This document shows, in pieces, positions 8,876-16,638 of a stretch of DNA of 64,000 bases. Positions within the stretch are counted from its first letter, which is position 1. The number at the start of each line of letters is the position of its first letter. The notes under the pieces were generated by a model. The model was not told the origin of the DNA. It did not search any database and saw only the letters and a list, made by a program, of their open reading frames with translations. Origin of the DNA: Sphingomonas yabuuchiae (GTDB lineage Bacteria > Pseudomonadota > Alphaproteobacteria > Sphingomonadales > Sphingomonadaceae); the NCBI RefSeq assembly GCF_001477495.1, contig NZ_LDTF01000048.1, positions 18,448 to 82,447 on the forward strand. The letters run 5' to 3'. A program made the position numbers and the translations under genes.

Positions 8876-9298
8876 TCAATCCAGGGTATAGAGATAGGCC
8901 GCGATCGCGCGCGCTTCCGCCTCGCTCAGCCCTTGTTCCGGCATACCGGTGCCGGGACGCATCTTCTGGGGATGCATCAGCCAGCGCGTCATCGTGTCGG
9001 GATCGTTGGGGAAAGCGCCCGCAATATGCGCACGGGTGGCGATCTTGGACAAAGATGGCCCTACGCTGCCGGACGCGCCTGTGATTCCGGGAATATCATG
9101 ACAGCCGCCGCAGCCGCGCTGCACGATGGCGGCACGCCCGCAATCGACCCGTCCACCGGTGATCGCCTCGGCACGCGTGCGTGTCTTCGCGCGTGTCTCG
9201 GCATAAAGGGTTATCCCTGCGATGACCGCCGCGAGCATCGCGAGCCCGAACAAGGCGGCAAGCCACATCAGTGTCGCAGGCACCGGACGCCTAGGCAT
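8876..9298 (-). CDS. Membrane-anchored class I cytochrome c
   Basis: 140 aa with an N-terminal signal anchor (about residues 8-32) and a periplasmic cytochrome c domain. Heme c would be attached at Cys63-Gly-Gly-Cys66-His67; the distal methionine is in the GTGMPEQGL segment near the C-terminus. It is the last gene of the caa3 oxidase operon and its start overlaps the end of ctaG (9291-9298), so it probably delivers electrons to the oxidase or acts as an accessory heme protein. Confidence 0.87.
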   Translation of the reverse strand: MPRRPVPATLMWLAALFGLAMLAAVIAGITLYAETRAKTRTRAEAITGGRVDCGRAAIVQRGCGGCHDIPGITGASGSVGPSLSKIATRAHIAGAFPNDPDTMTRWLMHPQKMRPGTGMPEQGLSEAEARAIAAYLYTLD

Positions 9299-10163
9299 GC
9301 GCGATCCTCAGCAGACGCCGCATGACGATCAACGCGGCCGCCGCATGGACGACACCGCCCGGCACCCACATCAGCAGGCCCGCCAGTTGCTGATCCTCGG
9401 CGGGCGTCAGGCCGAAGGGCGCAAGGCCCAGCCGGGCATAACCGACATACCAGGGGCTCGTTGCGAAGGCCATCAACGCTCCCAGCGCGCCCGAGACGAT
9501 CGAGGTCGCGACCAGGCACAGGGCGGCGGTTCCGGCCGCGACGTGGCGGCCGAGCATCGCATTCCAGAAGAACAGCGCACTGACGAGGAATGACAGGTGC
9601 TGCGCCGCGTGCCAGCCTTCATGGGCAAGCGCCAGGTCGAACAGGACGGGCGCATGCCACAACCACAAGGCCGTCGCCTGAACGAGCGTCGCCGTCACGG
9701 GTGCCGAAACCATGCGCCACGGCACCGCGATGACGGGCGCCATGACCAGCGATCCGATGGCGCGCCGCCCAGCCGCCGGGAAAGCCCACAGCATCACGGG
9801 TAAAGGCTCGGCCAGCACCAGCAACGGCGCGGCGACCAGCATGATCAGCTCATGCTCGAACATATGCGCCGCGAAGGATCGCTCCCCCGCTTCATGGAGC
9901 GGCGAGACGAGCGCGATGCCGAGGATCAACCACCCCGTCGCGAACAGCCGTGCCCGCCGCCCCCATCGCGCCCTGCCCTGCCCCGAACGCCGCGCCAGCC
10001 GCCGCCACCCGACGGCGAACAGCAGTAGCGCGAACAGCAGTGGTACGATGATCCAGGGATCGAGGGTCCAGCCGGGCGGCTCGTCATGGGGCTGCCCGGT
10101 GTCATGCGCCCAGGCCGGGGCGGCCAGAAACGCCAGCGCGACCATGGCTTTCACGCGACGCAT
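9291..10163 (-). CDS. ctaG: Cytochrome c oxidase assembly protein, caa3-type CtaG
   Basis: 290 aa, a multi-pass membrane protein with a signal-like start (MRRVKAMVALAFLAAPAWAH) and about seven hydrophobic segments. The EHELIMLVAAPLLVLAEP and WLWHAPVLFDLAL...HAAQHLSF motifs are characteristic of the Bacillus-type CtaG (Caa3_CtaG family), which helps mature the copper centres of caa3 oxidases and is unrelated to the Cox11-type CtaG. The ATG at 10163 is chosen over an upstream in-frame start at 10364 because the extra residues would lie inside the neighbouring gene; the start overlaps that gene's 3' end by 13 bp. Confidence 0.85.
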   Translation of the reverse strand: MRRVKAMVALAFLAAPAWAHDTGQPHDEPPGWTLDPWIIVPLLFALLLFAVGWRRLARRSGQGRARWGRRARLFATGWLILGIALVSPLHEAGERSFAAHMFEHELIMLVAAPLLVLAEPLPVMLWAFPAAGRRAIGSLVMAPVIAVPWRMVSAPVTATLVQATALWLWHAPVLFDLALAHEGWHAAQHLSFLVSALFFWNAMLGRHVAAGTAALCLVATSIVSGALGALMAFATSPWYVGYARLGLAPFGLTPAEDQQLAGLLMWVPGGVVHAAAALIVMRRLLRIAHA

Positions 10164-10459
10164 GGCGGAATCGATAGAATGGCGAGCGTCTGGAAGAGGA
10201 TTGCGAGCGCGAAGAAGCCCGCTACCAGCATAGCGGACCGTGCCAGCCAGACGTCCGAAAGCGGGCTCCGCCGCGCCCGATACGGCCAACCGAACCACAG
10301 GGCGCCAAGGCACAGGGCAAGGCTGATGACACCCCAAGCGATCCCCAGGCCCGAGCGCGTGCAATCGCCGTGTAGCACCGCCGACAGCCCCTGCTCGAAG
10401 GCGAACCAGATGATCGGCGGCACGACGAGCCCCACCCAGGCGCGGGCACGGATCCTCAT
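10151..10459 (-). CDS. Small membrane protein of the caa3 oxidase operon
   Basis: 102 aa with three hydrophobic segments (about 8-25, 38-58 and 75-98). It sits between subunit III and CtaG and its ATG overlaps the ctaE stop as ATGA (10456-10459), so translation is coupled. By position it could be a small subunit of the oxidase, but the sequence does not show a clear COX4 signature and I do not recognise a family. Confidence 0.7.
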   Translation of the reverse strand: MRIRARAWVGLVVPPIIWFAFEQGLSAVLHGDCTRSGLGIAWGVISLALCLGALWFGWPYRARRSPLSDVWLARSAMLVAGFFALAILFQTLAILSIPPCVA

Positions 10460-11079
10460 AGCGCCCGCGGCGCCCAATAGATCAATGCATAGAGCGGCAG
10501 CCAGGTCAGGACGACGAAGGACCAGTAATTGGCATTGTCCTCCACGTCGGAGAACTGGTCGTCGCCGATCTCATGTGTGAACAGCCAGACCGCCTGGACC
10601 GCGCATTCGGCCCATTCGGTGACGATATGCGTCGTATGGAGCACCAGTAGCAGCCACAGGACCGAGCCATAGCCGTCCCGGTCCCACCGCACCCCCAAAT
10701 GGGCGAACTCCGCCCCGCGCAAAGCCATCAGGACCAGGCCGATCAGCACCAACCCCGCCATGCCCCAGCGCACCGCCGCCGCCTTTTTGGCGCGGGCGCA
10801 GCACAGCACCCAGAGGTTCGGCACCGTGCTGAGCACCAGCGCGGCGGTGAAGATCCCGCTCCACAACAGGCCGGGCAGCGCATCACCGGCTGGTGGCCAG
10901 ACGGCACTCTGCGTCATCAGATAGAGATAGGCCGCCGCCGCCAGCGCGAAGCCTGTCCCTTCGATGACCATGAAACCGATATTGCCCCACCAGACCAGGT
11001 GCCGCGCGCCGATCGCACCGGACGGCAGGCTCGACAGGTCGGCGACGACCTCGAACGGGCGTGGGGGTGACGTGGTCAT
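10456..11079 (-). CDS. ctaE: Cytochrome c oxidase subunit III
   Basis: 207 aa with about five membrane segments, matching the short form of subunit III found in caa3 and quinol oxidases. The signature regions HTTHIVTEW and the C-terminal DVEDNANYWSFVVLTWLPLY are typical. The start is set by the ATGA overlap with the ctaD stop (11076-11079). A much longer reading frame continuing upstream through ctaD is antisense-like read-through in another frame and is not used. Confidence 0.9.
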   Translation of the reverse strand: MTTSPPRPFEVVADLSSLPSGAIGARHLVWWGNIGFMVIEGTGFALAAAAYLYLMTQSAVWPPAGDALPGLLWSGIFTAALVLSTVPNLWVLCCARAKKAAAVRWGMAGLVLIGLVLMALRGAEFAHLGVRWDRDGYGSVLWLLLVLHTTHIVTEWAECAVQAVWLFTHEIGDDQFSDVEDNANYWSFVVLTWLPLYALIYWAPRAL

Positions 11080-12950
11080 CCGCGGTTCCTTCGTGGGCGC
11101 TGCGGCCAGAACCAGCCGGTCAGCGCCGCGCCGATCGGCACCGCACCGACCACGATCGCCCACGGGGTGAAGATGCTGGCGATGAACATCACGCTGACCG
11201 CCAGCGCGGACAGAAGCGGCCAGATCGAGGGCGATGCGCTTTTCTGGCGATAAAGCGGATCGGCATCGGTGACGGAGGTGATGAGTACCTCGCGTCGCTC
11301 GATCGCCACCCCGTCCGCGACGCGCAACGGAGCAGCGCCGTTCCACATCGGCGTCAGGCTGTCGACCATCGGGGTATAGGCGAGGTTCCAGGACGGTGCG
11401 GGCGCCTCGCCCGCCCATTCCAGCGTCGAGCCGCCCCATGGGTCCGGCCCGGACGGCGCCCCCCGCCAGTAACAGACCAGCGCATTGGCGACGAACACCA
11501 GACCGCCCGCCACCGCAATCACGCTGCCCAGGGTGGCGACCTGGTTCAGCCTTTCCCACCCCATGCCCGCAGGATAGGTATAGACCCGGCGCGGCATTCC
11601 CAGCAGGCCGAGCAGGTGCATCGGGAAGAAGCCCAGATTGAACCCGCCGACGATCAGCGCGAAGGCGATCCGCCCCCAGCGCTCCGACATCATCCGACCC
11701 GTCGCCTTGGGATACCAGTAGCAGAACGCCCCGAAGAGCGGGAACATCGCGCCGCCGACCAGGACATAATGGAAATGCGCGACGATGAAGTAGCTGTCGG
11801 TCAATTGCAGGTCGAGCGCCGCCGACGCGGTCATTACCCCCGATAGCCCGCCGATCACGAAGGTCGTGACGAAGCCGATCACCCACAGCATCGGCGTCGC
11901 CAGCCAGGGCCGTCCGCTCCATATCGTGGCGATCCAGCAAAAGATCTGCAGTCCGGCGGGCAGAGCGATCGCCATGCTGGCGGCGGTGTAGAAATTGTTG
12001 CCGAGACGCGGGAGCCCGACCGCGAACATGTGGTGCACCCACAGACCAAAAGCGAGCGCGCCGATCGACAGGATTGCCAGCACGATTACCGAATGCCCAA
12101 AGAGCGGGCGGCGCGAAAACGTCTCGACGATCGCCGAGACGAAGCCGGTTGCGGGCACGAAGATGATGTACACCTCCGGATGGCCGAAGAACCAGAAGAG
12201 GTGCTGGAACAGCAGCACGTCCCCGCCCCCGGCGGGCGAGAAGAAATGGGTCGAGACCAGACGGTCGGCGATCAGCATCGACGTCACCAGCATGATCGCG
12301 GGCATCGACAGGATCGTCATGATCGACGCGACGAGCATCGCCCACAAAAAGACCGGCATCCGCGCCAGCGTCATGCCGGGCGGTCGCATCTTCAGGATCG
12401 TCGCCGCGACATTGACCGAGGCGGCGAGAGCCGCGACCTCGGTAAAGGTGATCATCTGCGCCCAGATATCGGCGCGGTGGCCGGGGGCATAGGCAGGGCC
12501 GCTGAGCGGGGGATATTCGAACCAGCCCAGATCGGGGGTGATGTCCAGGGCATGGCTGATCCACAGCGTCAGCACACCACCGAGATACAGCCAATAGCTG
12601 AACGCCCCCAACCGGGGAAACGCCATGTTGCGCTGTCCCAGCATCAGGGGAACCAGCCAGAAGGCCATGGCCTCCATGACCGGCACCGAGACGAGGAACA
12701 GCATCGTCGACCCGTGCAGCGAGAAGCTCTCATTATAGAGTTGCGGACCCATGCGGACATTTTCGGGCGTCGACAGCTGCCAGCGCATGTCGAGCGCCAA
12801 CATGCCCGCCAGGAACATCAGGAGCAGCGCGGTGACGATATAGCGTGCCGCGATCCGCTTGTGATCGACGGTGGTCAGGAACCCCCACAACCCCGGCGGG
12901 TCGCGCCACGTCAGCGACAGCCGGTCCAGCCGCGTCTGTTCGGGCCTCAT
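11076..12950 (-). CDS. ctaD: Cytochrome c oxidase subunit I (caa3 type)
   Basis: 624 aa heme-copper oxidase subunit with about 14 hydrophobic segments. The CuB/Tyr motif HPEVYI, the histidine pair in VHHMFAVG and the heme-binding HFHYVLVGG segment are all present, so the catalytic site looks intact. The C-terminal 90 residues add two further membrane segments, as in caa3-type subunit I. The start at 12950 overlaps the ctaC stop as ATGA (12947-12950); an upstream in-frame start at 13055 would sit inside ctaC. It reduces O2 at the inner membrane with electrons from cytochrome c. Confidence 0.95.
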   Translation of the reverse strand: MRPEQTRLDRLSLTWRDPPGLWGFLTTVDHKRIAARYIVTALLLMFLAGMLALDMRWQLSTPENVRMGPQLYNESFSLHGSTMLFLVSVPVMEAMAFWLVPLMLGQRNMAFPRLGAFSYWLYLGGVLTLWISHALDITPDLGWFEYPPLSGPAYAPGHRADIWAQMITFTEVAALAASVNVAATILKMRPPGMTLARMPVFLWAMLVASIMTILSMPAIMLVTSMLIADRLVSTHFFSPAGGGDVLLFQHLFWFFGHPEVYIIFVPATGFVSAIVETFSRRPLFGHSVIVLAILSIGALAFGLWVHHMFAVGLPRLGNNFYTAASMAIALPAGLQIFCWIATIWSGRPWLATPMLWVIGFVTTFVIGGLSGVMTASAALDLQLTDSYFIVAHFHYVLVGGAMFPLFGAFCYWYPKATGRMMSERWGRIAFALIVGGFNLGFFPMHLLGLLGMPRRVYTYPAGMGWERLNQVATLGSVIAVAGGLVFVANALVCYWRGAPSGPDPWGGSTLEWAGEAPAPSWNLAYTPMVDSLTPMWNGAAPLRVADGVAIERREVLITSVTDADPLYRQKSASPSIWPLLSALAVSVMFIASIFTPWAIVVGAVPIGAALTGWFWPQRPRRNRG

Positions 12951-13909
12951 CGCAGGCGCTCCAGATAGGTGGCGAGCGCATCGGCATCGGGCCCCGACAA
13001 TGGCACGCTCGGCATCGCGGTGCCGGGCTTCAAGGCCTGGGGCTGCGCGATCCAACCCTGAAGATTACCCCGCGTCATGGTCAGCGTGCCCGCCGCGATC
13101 GAGCGCCGCGCCGCAAGATGCGTCAGATCCGGCCCCGCCCGCCCCGACGCGCCTGTTCCGCGTATGGTGTGACAGGCGGCACACGGCCCCGCGAAGACCG
13201 CCGCCCCGCGCGACGCGACGGCGGCGGCCGGTCGCGCCTGCGTCGCCAGCCAGGCATCGAACGCGGCTGCGCTCTCCACCTTCACGTCGAGCGCCATATG
13301 AGCGTGCTGGGTTCCACAGAATTCGGCGCACTGGCCGCGAAACCAGCCGATCCGGCGCGGCGTCAGGTCCAGGATATTGCGGCGCCCGGGAATCATGTCG
13401 AGCTTGCCCGCGACATTGGGCACCCAGAAGCTGTGGATCACATCCGCCGAGCCCAGCGCAAGCCGCGTCGTTCGGTCGCGTGGCAGGTGCAGCTCGTTGG
13501 CGGTCTCGATCCATCGGCCGGTGGCGGGATCGCGATATTCGATCCGCCACCACCATTGGTGTCCGGTCACGCGCACGATCATCGCGCCGTGCGCCCGTGA
13601 GGCGAACACCGCGCGGTCCGCGACGAAGCTGCCGATGATGAGGACGGTGAGGCCGACGACGATCACGATGGCCACCGCCCACAGGCCCCGCTCGGGGACC
13701 ACCGCCGCATCGCTTGCGGAACGGGCGCGCCACAGGCTCCAGCCCAATCCGCCGAGAACCAGCATATAGATGACGCCGCATACGCCCATCATCAGGAGGA
13801 AGAGGCTGTGCAACGCCGCCGCCTGATCACCACCTGGTGCCAGCGGCGACTGAATGCCCTGACACCCGGCCAGCGACAGCAACGCGCCGGTCACGATGAT
13901 CCGCATCAT
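12947..13909 (-). CDS. ctaC: Cytochrome c oxidase subunit II with fused cytochrome c domain
   Basis: 320 aa. A lipoprotein-type signal ends at Cys16 (LSLAGC). Two transmembrane helices (about 32-60 and 75-98) are followed by the CuA domain with His159, Cys194, Cys198, His202 and Met205. The C-terminal quarter is a cytochrome c domain (Cys243-Ala-Ala-Cys246-His247; distal Met in PGTAMPSV), the hallmark of caa3-type oxidases. The start at 13909 is chosen because it gives an ATGA overlap with the upstream cytochrome gene, the same junction as at the next two genes; an in-frame start at 13924 is possible. Confidence 0.93.
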   Translation of the reverse strand: MMRIIVTGALLSLAGCQGIQSPLAPGGDQAAALHSLFLLMMGVCGVIYMLVLGGLGWSLWRARSASDAAVVPERGLWAVAIVIVVGLTVLIIGSFVADRAVFASRAHGAMIVRVTGHQWWWRIEYRDPATGRWIETANELHLPRDRTTRLALGSADVIHSFWVPNVAGKLDMIPGRRNILDLTPRRIGWFRGQCAEFCGTQHAHMALDVKVESAAAFDAWLATQARPAAAVASRGAAVFAGPCAACHTIRGTGASGRAGPDLTHLAARRSIAAGTLTMTRGNLQGWIAQPQALKPGTAMPSVPLSGPDADALATYLERLR

Positions 13910-14373
13910 TGCGGTCCCCACCATGCCGCCCCCCGGGGTTCGGCCTGCTGGTCGAGTGCCTGTCGCCGTCGCTTCTCGGGCATGTGGCGCTGCAGATCAC
14001 GGGCATAGGCGGTCAACTGCCAAAGCGGCTCGACCGGAATGCGCGTCGCATAGGCCCGGTCGCCATGACCATGGGCGATCGATGTAAAGACCGCGGCAAA
14101 GCCCCCGCCCCGCTTCCATCGCCCATCGGTCAGGTCGCGCGCACCCTGCGCACCGTCGCCATGGCATCCGGCGCAACCGTAATAGAGGAAATACCGGCCG
14201 CCCTGCGCGACCTGCCCAAAATTGTCCTGATAATAGGCGATGCGTGGGTCCTGCTCACCGATCGGTGCGGTTTGCGGTACGGTCGGACCGACCTCCCGCG
14301 CCTCGCTGCTGCACCCGCAAAGCAACATCGCGAGTACGGCCGCCCGCGCCCGTCGCATATCAGCCGCGGGCAT
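13906..14373 (-). CDS. Lipoprotein-type cytochrome c, first gene of the caa3 operon
   Basis: 155 aa. The signal peptide ends in LLCGC, giving a likely lipidated Cys21, and the heme site is Cys67-Ala-Gly-Cys70-His71. The C-terminal RIPVEPLWQLTAYARDLQR resembles mono-heme cytochromes of the cbb3/caa3 electron-transfer chains. It opens the seven-gene oxidase operon, 113 bp downstream of an FNR-like box. The start could also be the second Met (residue 6); no clear ribosome binding site decides it. Confidence 0.85.
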   Translation of the reverse strand: MPAADMRRARAAVLAMLLCGCSSEAREVGPTVPQTAPIGEQDPRIAYYQDNFGQVAQGGRYFLYYGCAGCHGDGAQGARDLTDGRWKRGGGFAAVFTSIAHGHGDRAYATRIPVEPLWQLTAYARDLQRHMPEKRRRQALDQQAEPRGAAWWGPQ

Positions 14374-14485
14374 GGTTCGATGCGCACCGGATCAGGCTGG
14401 CATCGCTCCCCTGATTTCGCCTCTCCGCCACACAGCACTCCGCCAACATTGACGGATAGCTTTAGCCAAAAATACGAAGTGTTCG

Positions 14486-14499
14486 ATGATCCACGTCAA
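14486..14499 (-). promoter_or_regulatory. Candidate FNR/FnrL box upstream of the caa3 operon
   Basis: Read on the minus strand the site is TTGAC-N4-ATCAT, 8 of 10 matches to the FNR-family consensus TTGAT-N4-ATCAA. It lies 113 bp before the first cytochrome gene, far enough for either activation or repression. Oxygen-dependent control of a terminal oxidase would make biological sense, but this is inferred from motif and position only. Confidence 0.45.
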
Positions 14500-14645
14500 T
14501 ATGCCACATCCGCTACCCACATGGATCAATGATCGACTTATGACTTCATATCTTTTTCTGACACGCGAGAATTACGATCGCCACCGACCAGCGGTTAAAA
14601 TCTATATCACAGATGCACAAAAAACCTTTTAACCGAGCTGAATTC

Positions 14646-14670
14646 GGAACGCCGTCCTTCTGCCTCCGTT
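14646..14670 (+). promoter_or_regulatory. Consensus EcfG promoter
   Basis: Exact GGAAC, 16 bases, exact CGTT, ending 27 bp before the ATG at 14698. This is the promoter of the general stress response sigma factor in alphaproteobacteria. It would drive the ADH::SDR remnant and probably the DUF3606 gene behind it. Confidence 0.65.
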
Positions 14671-14697
14671 ATCCCATTACGAAGCGGAGAGCGCGTG

Positions 14698-15262
14698 ATG
14701 AAAGCAGTCGCCTGGCACGGTATCGGCGATATCCGGATCGACGCGGTGCCCGACCCCCATATTCAGGAACCAGCCGACCGCCTTGTTCGCCTGACCATAT
14801 CGGCAGTTTGCGGCACCGATCTTCGTCTCGTGCGCGGCACATTTGCGCGGATGCGGGTCGGCACGATCCTCGGCCACGCAGGCGCCGGCGCGGTCGAGGC
14901 ATTAGGCGATCTGGTGCGCGGGTTTAGCGTGGCACTGCGCGGCGAACTGTTGGAGCACCCGCGCATCCACATCCGCGACGTCTATCCGACCTTCGTCGAT
15001 ATGCCCGGCGTGGATCACACCGGGAATTACACGGGTGTGAAGCGGTCGCCACCCGGTTCGCTGACGCCCGAAACCGTGACAAAGGCGATCGTCCTGATTG
15101 CCGATCACCCCCGCGATCATCCTGAAGCTGGACCAGTTGCTGATCCCCAATCTGGCGGTCGGCGCCGCCTCCGAACGGCGACGGAAGGCCTGCGTCATGG
15201 GCGTCGGTACCGTGTTCGGCGGTCTCGCCGCGATCAGCGCATTGGCGATGCGACGCGAATAG
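14698..15262 (+). pseudogene. Remnant: zinc alcohol dehydrogenase N-terminus joined to an SDR C-terminus
   Basis: The first 75 or so codons match the start of threonine/glutathione-independent formaldehyde dehydrogenase-like zinc enzymes (MKAVAWHGIGDIRI, AVCGTDLRLVRGT, GTILGH), but the family GHE motif reads GHA and the sequence stops before the nucleotide-binding domain. From about codon 78 the same frame continues as the C-terminal part of an SDR (HPRIHIRDVYPTFVDMPGVDHTGNYTG, then TPETVTKAIVLIADHPRD). After that the reading shifts by one base into a frame ending at the TAG at 15260-15262 with a hydrophobic tail. The simplest explanation is a deletion that fused two neighbouring dehydrogenase genes, followed by a frameshift. 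The original frame stays open to 15336. The start has GGAG upstream and an intact EcfG promoter. Confidence 0.65.
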
Positions 15263-15346
15263 CCTCGTCCTATCGATGCCCGCCGCTGTCGGCATATGGG
15301 ACGACCGAAATTCGAGGCGCTATCGATCTGAAATAAGGAGGAAATG

Positions 15347-15547
15347 ATGACCGACGACAAAAACAAGCAAGGCCGACAAGATCGTAGCAGGGTCGCTGGC
15401 GAGGAACCCTATGAAGTCGCGTATTTCGCATCAAAGCATGGGCTATCGCAGGGGCAGGCTCGCGAATTGATCGCGCGTATCGGCAATGATCGCGCCGAGC
15501 TGGACGCCGCGGCGCAAAAACTGACGGGTCGACGCGGCGACGGATAA
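15347..15547 (+). CDS. DUF3606 small protein
   Basis: 66 aa, hydrophilic. The pattern DDKNKQGRQDRSRV...EEPYEVAYFASKHGLSQGQARELIARIGN fits DUF3606, a family of short proteins of unknown function common in stress-regulated operons of alphaproteobacteria. The second of two tandem ATGs is chosen because AAGGAGG (15335-15341) is 5 nt before it and only 2 nt before the first. It lies behind the EcfG promoter and the dehydrogenase remnant, suggesting stress expression. Confidence 0.8.
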   Translation: MTDDKNKQGRQDRSRVAGEEPYEVAYFASKHGLSQGQARELIARIGNDRAELDAAAQKLTGRRGDG

Positions 15548-15672
15548 AGCCTCGGCTAATCCTGGCGGTCGCCGCCGCTGTTGGACGCGTATCGGCTGAT
15601 CGCCAAAAACATCTGGTCCCTTGCGCTGCTCGCCACCTTCAGCCCGTCCGCCCTCAACCGGAATTCGTGAGT
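15548..15672 (+). other. Short gap with a possible gene-end fragment
   Basis: This stretch reads in one frame as a short hydrophobic piece (YRLIAKNIWSLALLATFSPS) ending in a TGA at about 15668-15670. It may be the debris of a lost gene next to the dehydrogenase remnant, or chance. No ribosome binding site or promoter motif stands out. Confidence 0.25.
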
Positions 15673-16638
15673 ATGGCCACCACGCCGTCACCCTTGAATG
15701 ATAATCCGAACCGAGACGGGGACGACGGTTGGTCCGCTTCCATGACGAGAGCGGCCAATCATCGGGCGGCTTCCGTGCCATTTGCGCGCAAGTTCGGCCG
15801 CGCACCGCTGCCACCACACCATCCCGATGCGCTGATCAACGACGTCGTTTACGACCGGATGATCGATCCGAATTGGTCGGCCTTGCAGCGGACCTTCGTC
15901 GACAAGGAAACGGCCAAGGCCGAGGCACAGCGACGCTTCCCCGCCCTTCACATCCCGAACACGCTGGCCGTCATGCCGGTCGAGACGCTGGCGTCGCCCG
16001 AGCAGCTCTTCGACCGGCTTCGTCCGTATATCGGTACGGACGCCGTCGCGAAGCCGACCCATGCCAGTGGCGGCGTCGCGTTCCTGCGCGATCTCGTCGA
16101 TCCTGCGGCTTTGCGTGGACTATATGACCTGGCTTCGATCGATTACGCGGCGATCCTGCACGAAATGCAATATTGGCGACTGCCGCGAAAGATCATCGTC
16201 GAAACGCTGATACCGGCGCATCGCTTGGGACCGCCCGACGATTACAAGTTCCATTGCATCCATGGCGAGCCGCTATTGTGCCAGATCGACCATGGGCGGT
16301 TCGCACAGCCGTGGAGCCGATTGCTCCGTGTACCGCAATTCGATGCGATGGATGAAAGAGATGGCCTGACCGTGCCAAACGGTTTCGCCATGGCGACGCG
16401 CGACCGGCTGGATATGATGATCGCCGCTGCGGGCGCGCTTTCGGCGCCGTTCGAGTTCGTCCGCGTCGACCTGTACGATGGTCGCGGCGGCATCTATTTC
16501 GGAGAACTTACCTTCACGCCCGCCGCGTCGCTGGGCATCGCGCCATCCAGCGCCGGTGTTCATCGCGAAACGGCGACGCACCATATCTACAGCCGCACCC
16601 TCATGGACGCACTCCGCAACGCGTGGAAGGCGATCTAG
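15673..16638 (+). CDS. TupA-like ATP-grasp protein
   Basis: 321 aa. The KPTHASGGVAFL segment (the nucleotide-loop region), IIVETLIP and DDYKFHCIHGEPLLCQID followed by EFVRVDLYDGRGGIYFGELTFTPAASLG are typical of the TupA-like ATP-grasp family, found in polysaccharide and teichuronopeptide synthesis loci, where they are thought to ligate an amino group or amino acid to a sugar carboxylate. The acidic metal-binding residues (Asp in RVDLYD, Glu in FGELT) are present. The start could be GTG 15667 or ATG 15673; neither has a strong ribosome binding site. The gene is convergent with the histidine kinase gene and overlaps it by 4 bp. Confidence 0.8.
   Translation: MATTPSPLNDNPNRDGDDGWSASMTRAANHRAASVPFARKFGRAPLPPHHPDALINDVVYDRMIDPNWSALQRTFVDKETAKAEAQRRFPALHIPNTLAVMPVETLASPEQLFDRLRPYIGTDAVAKPTHASGGVAFLRDLVDPAALRGLYDLASIDYAAILHEMQYWRLPRKIIVETLIPAHRLGPPDDYKFHCIHGEPLLCQIDHGRFAQPWSRLLRVPQFDAMDERDGLTVPNGFAMATRDRLDMMIAAAGALSAPFEFVRVDLYDGRGGIYFGELTFTPAASLGIAPSSAGVHRETATHHIYSRTLMDALRNAWKAI

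Larger units (their letters stand above)
14374..14697. promoter_or_regulatory. Divergent promoter region between the caa3 operon and the ADH::SDR remnant
   Basis: 324 bp without a gene. It has an AT-rich core (about 14450-14640), an FNR-like box (14486-14499) on the oxidase side, and a consensus EcfG promoter (14646-14670) on the other side. I see no small ORF with a ribosome binding site here. Confidence 0.7.

Noticed and set aside
10456..12594. A long minus-strand frame joining ctaE to a frame inside ctaD
   Set aside because: The upstream two thirds are out of frame with ctaD, which has all catalytic motifs; only the last 207 residues (subunit III) are real, and the ATGA junction sets their start.
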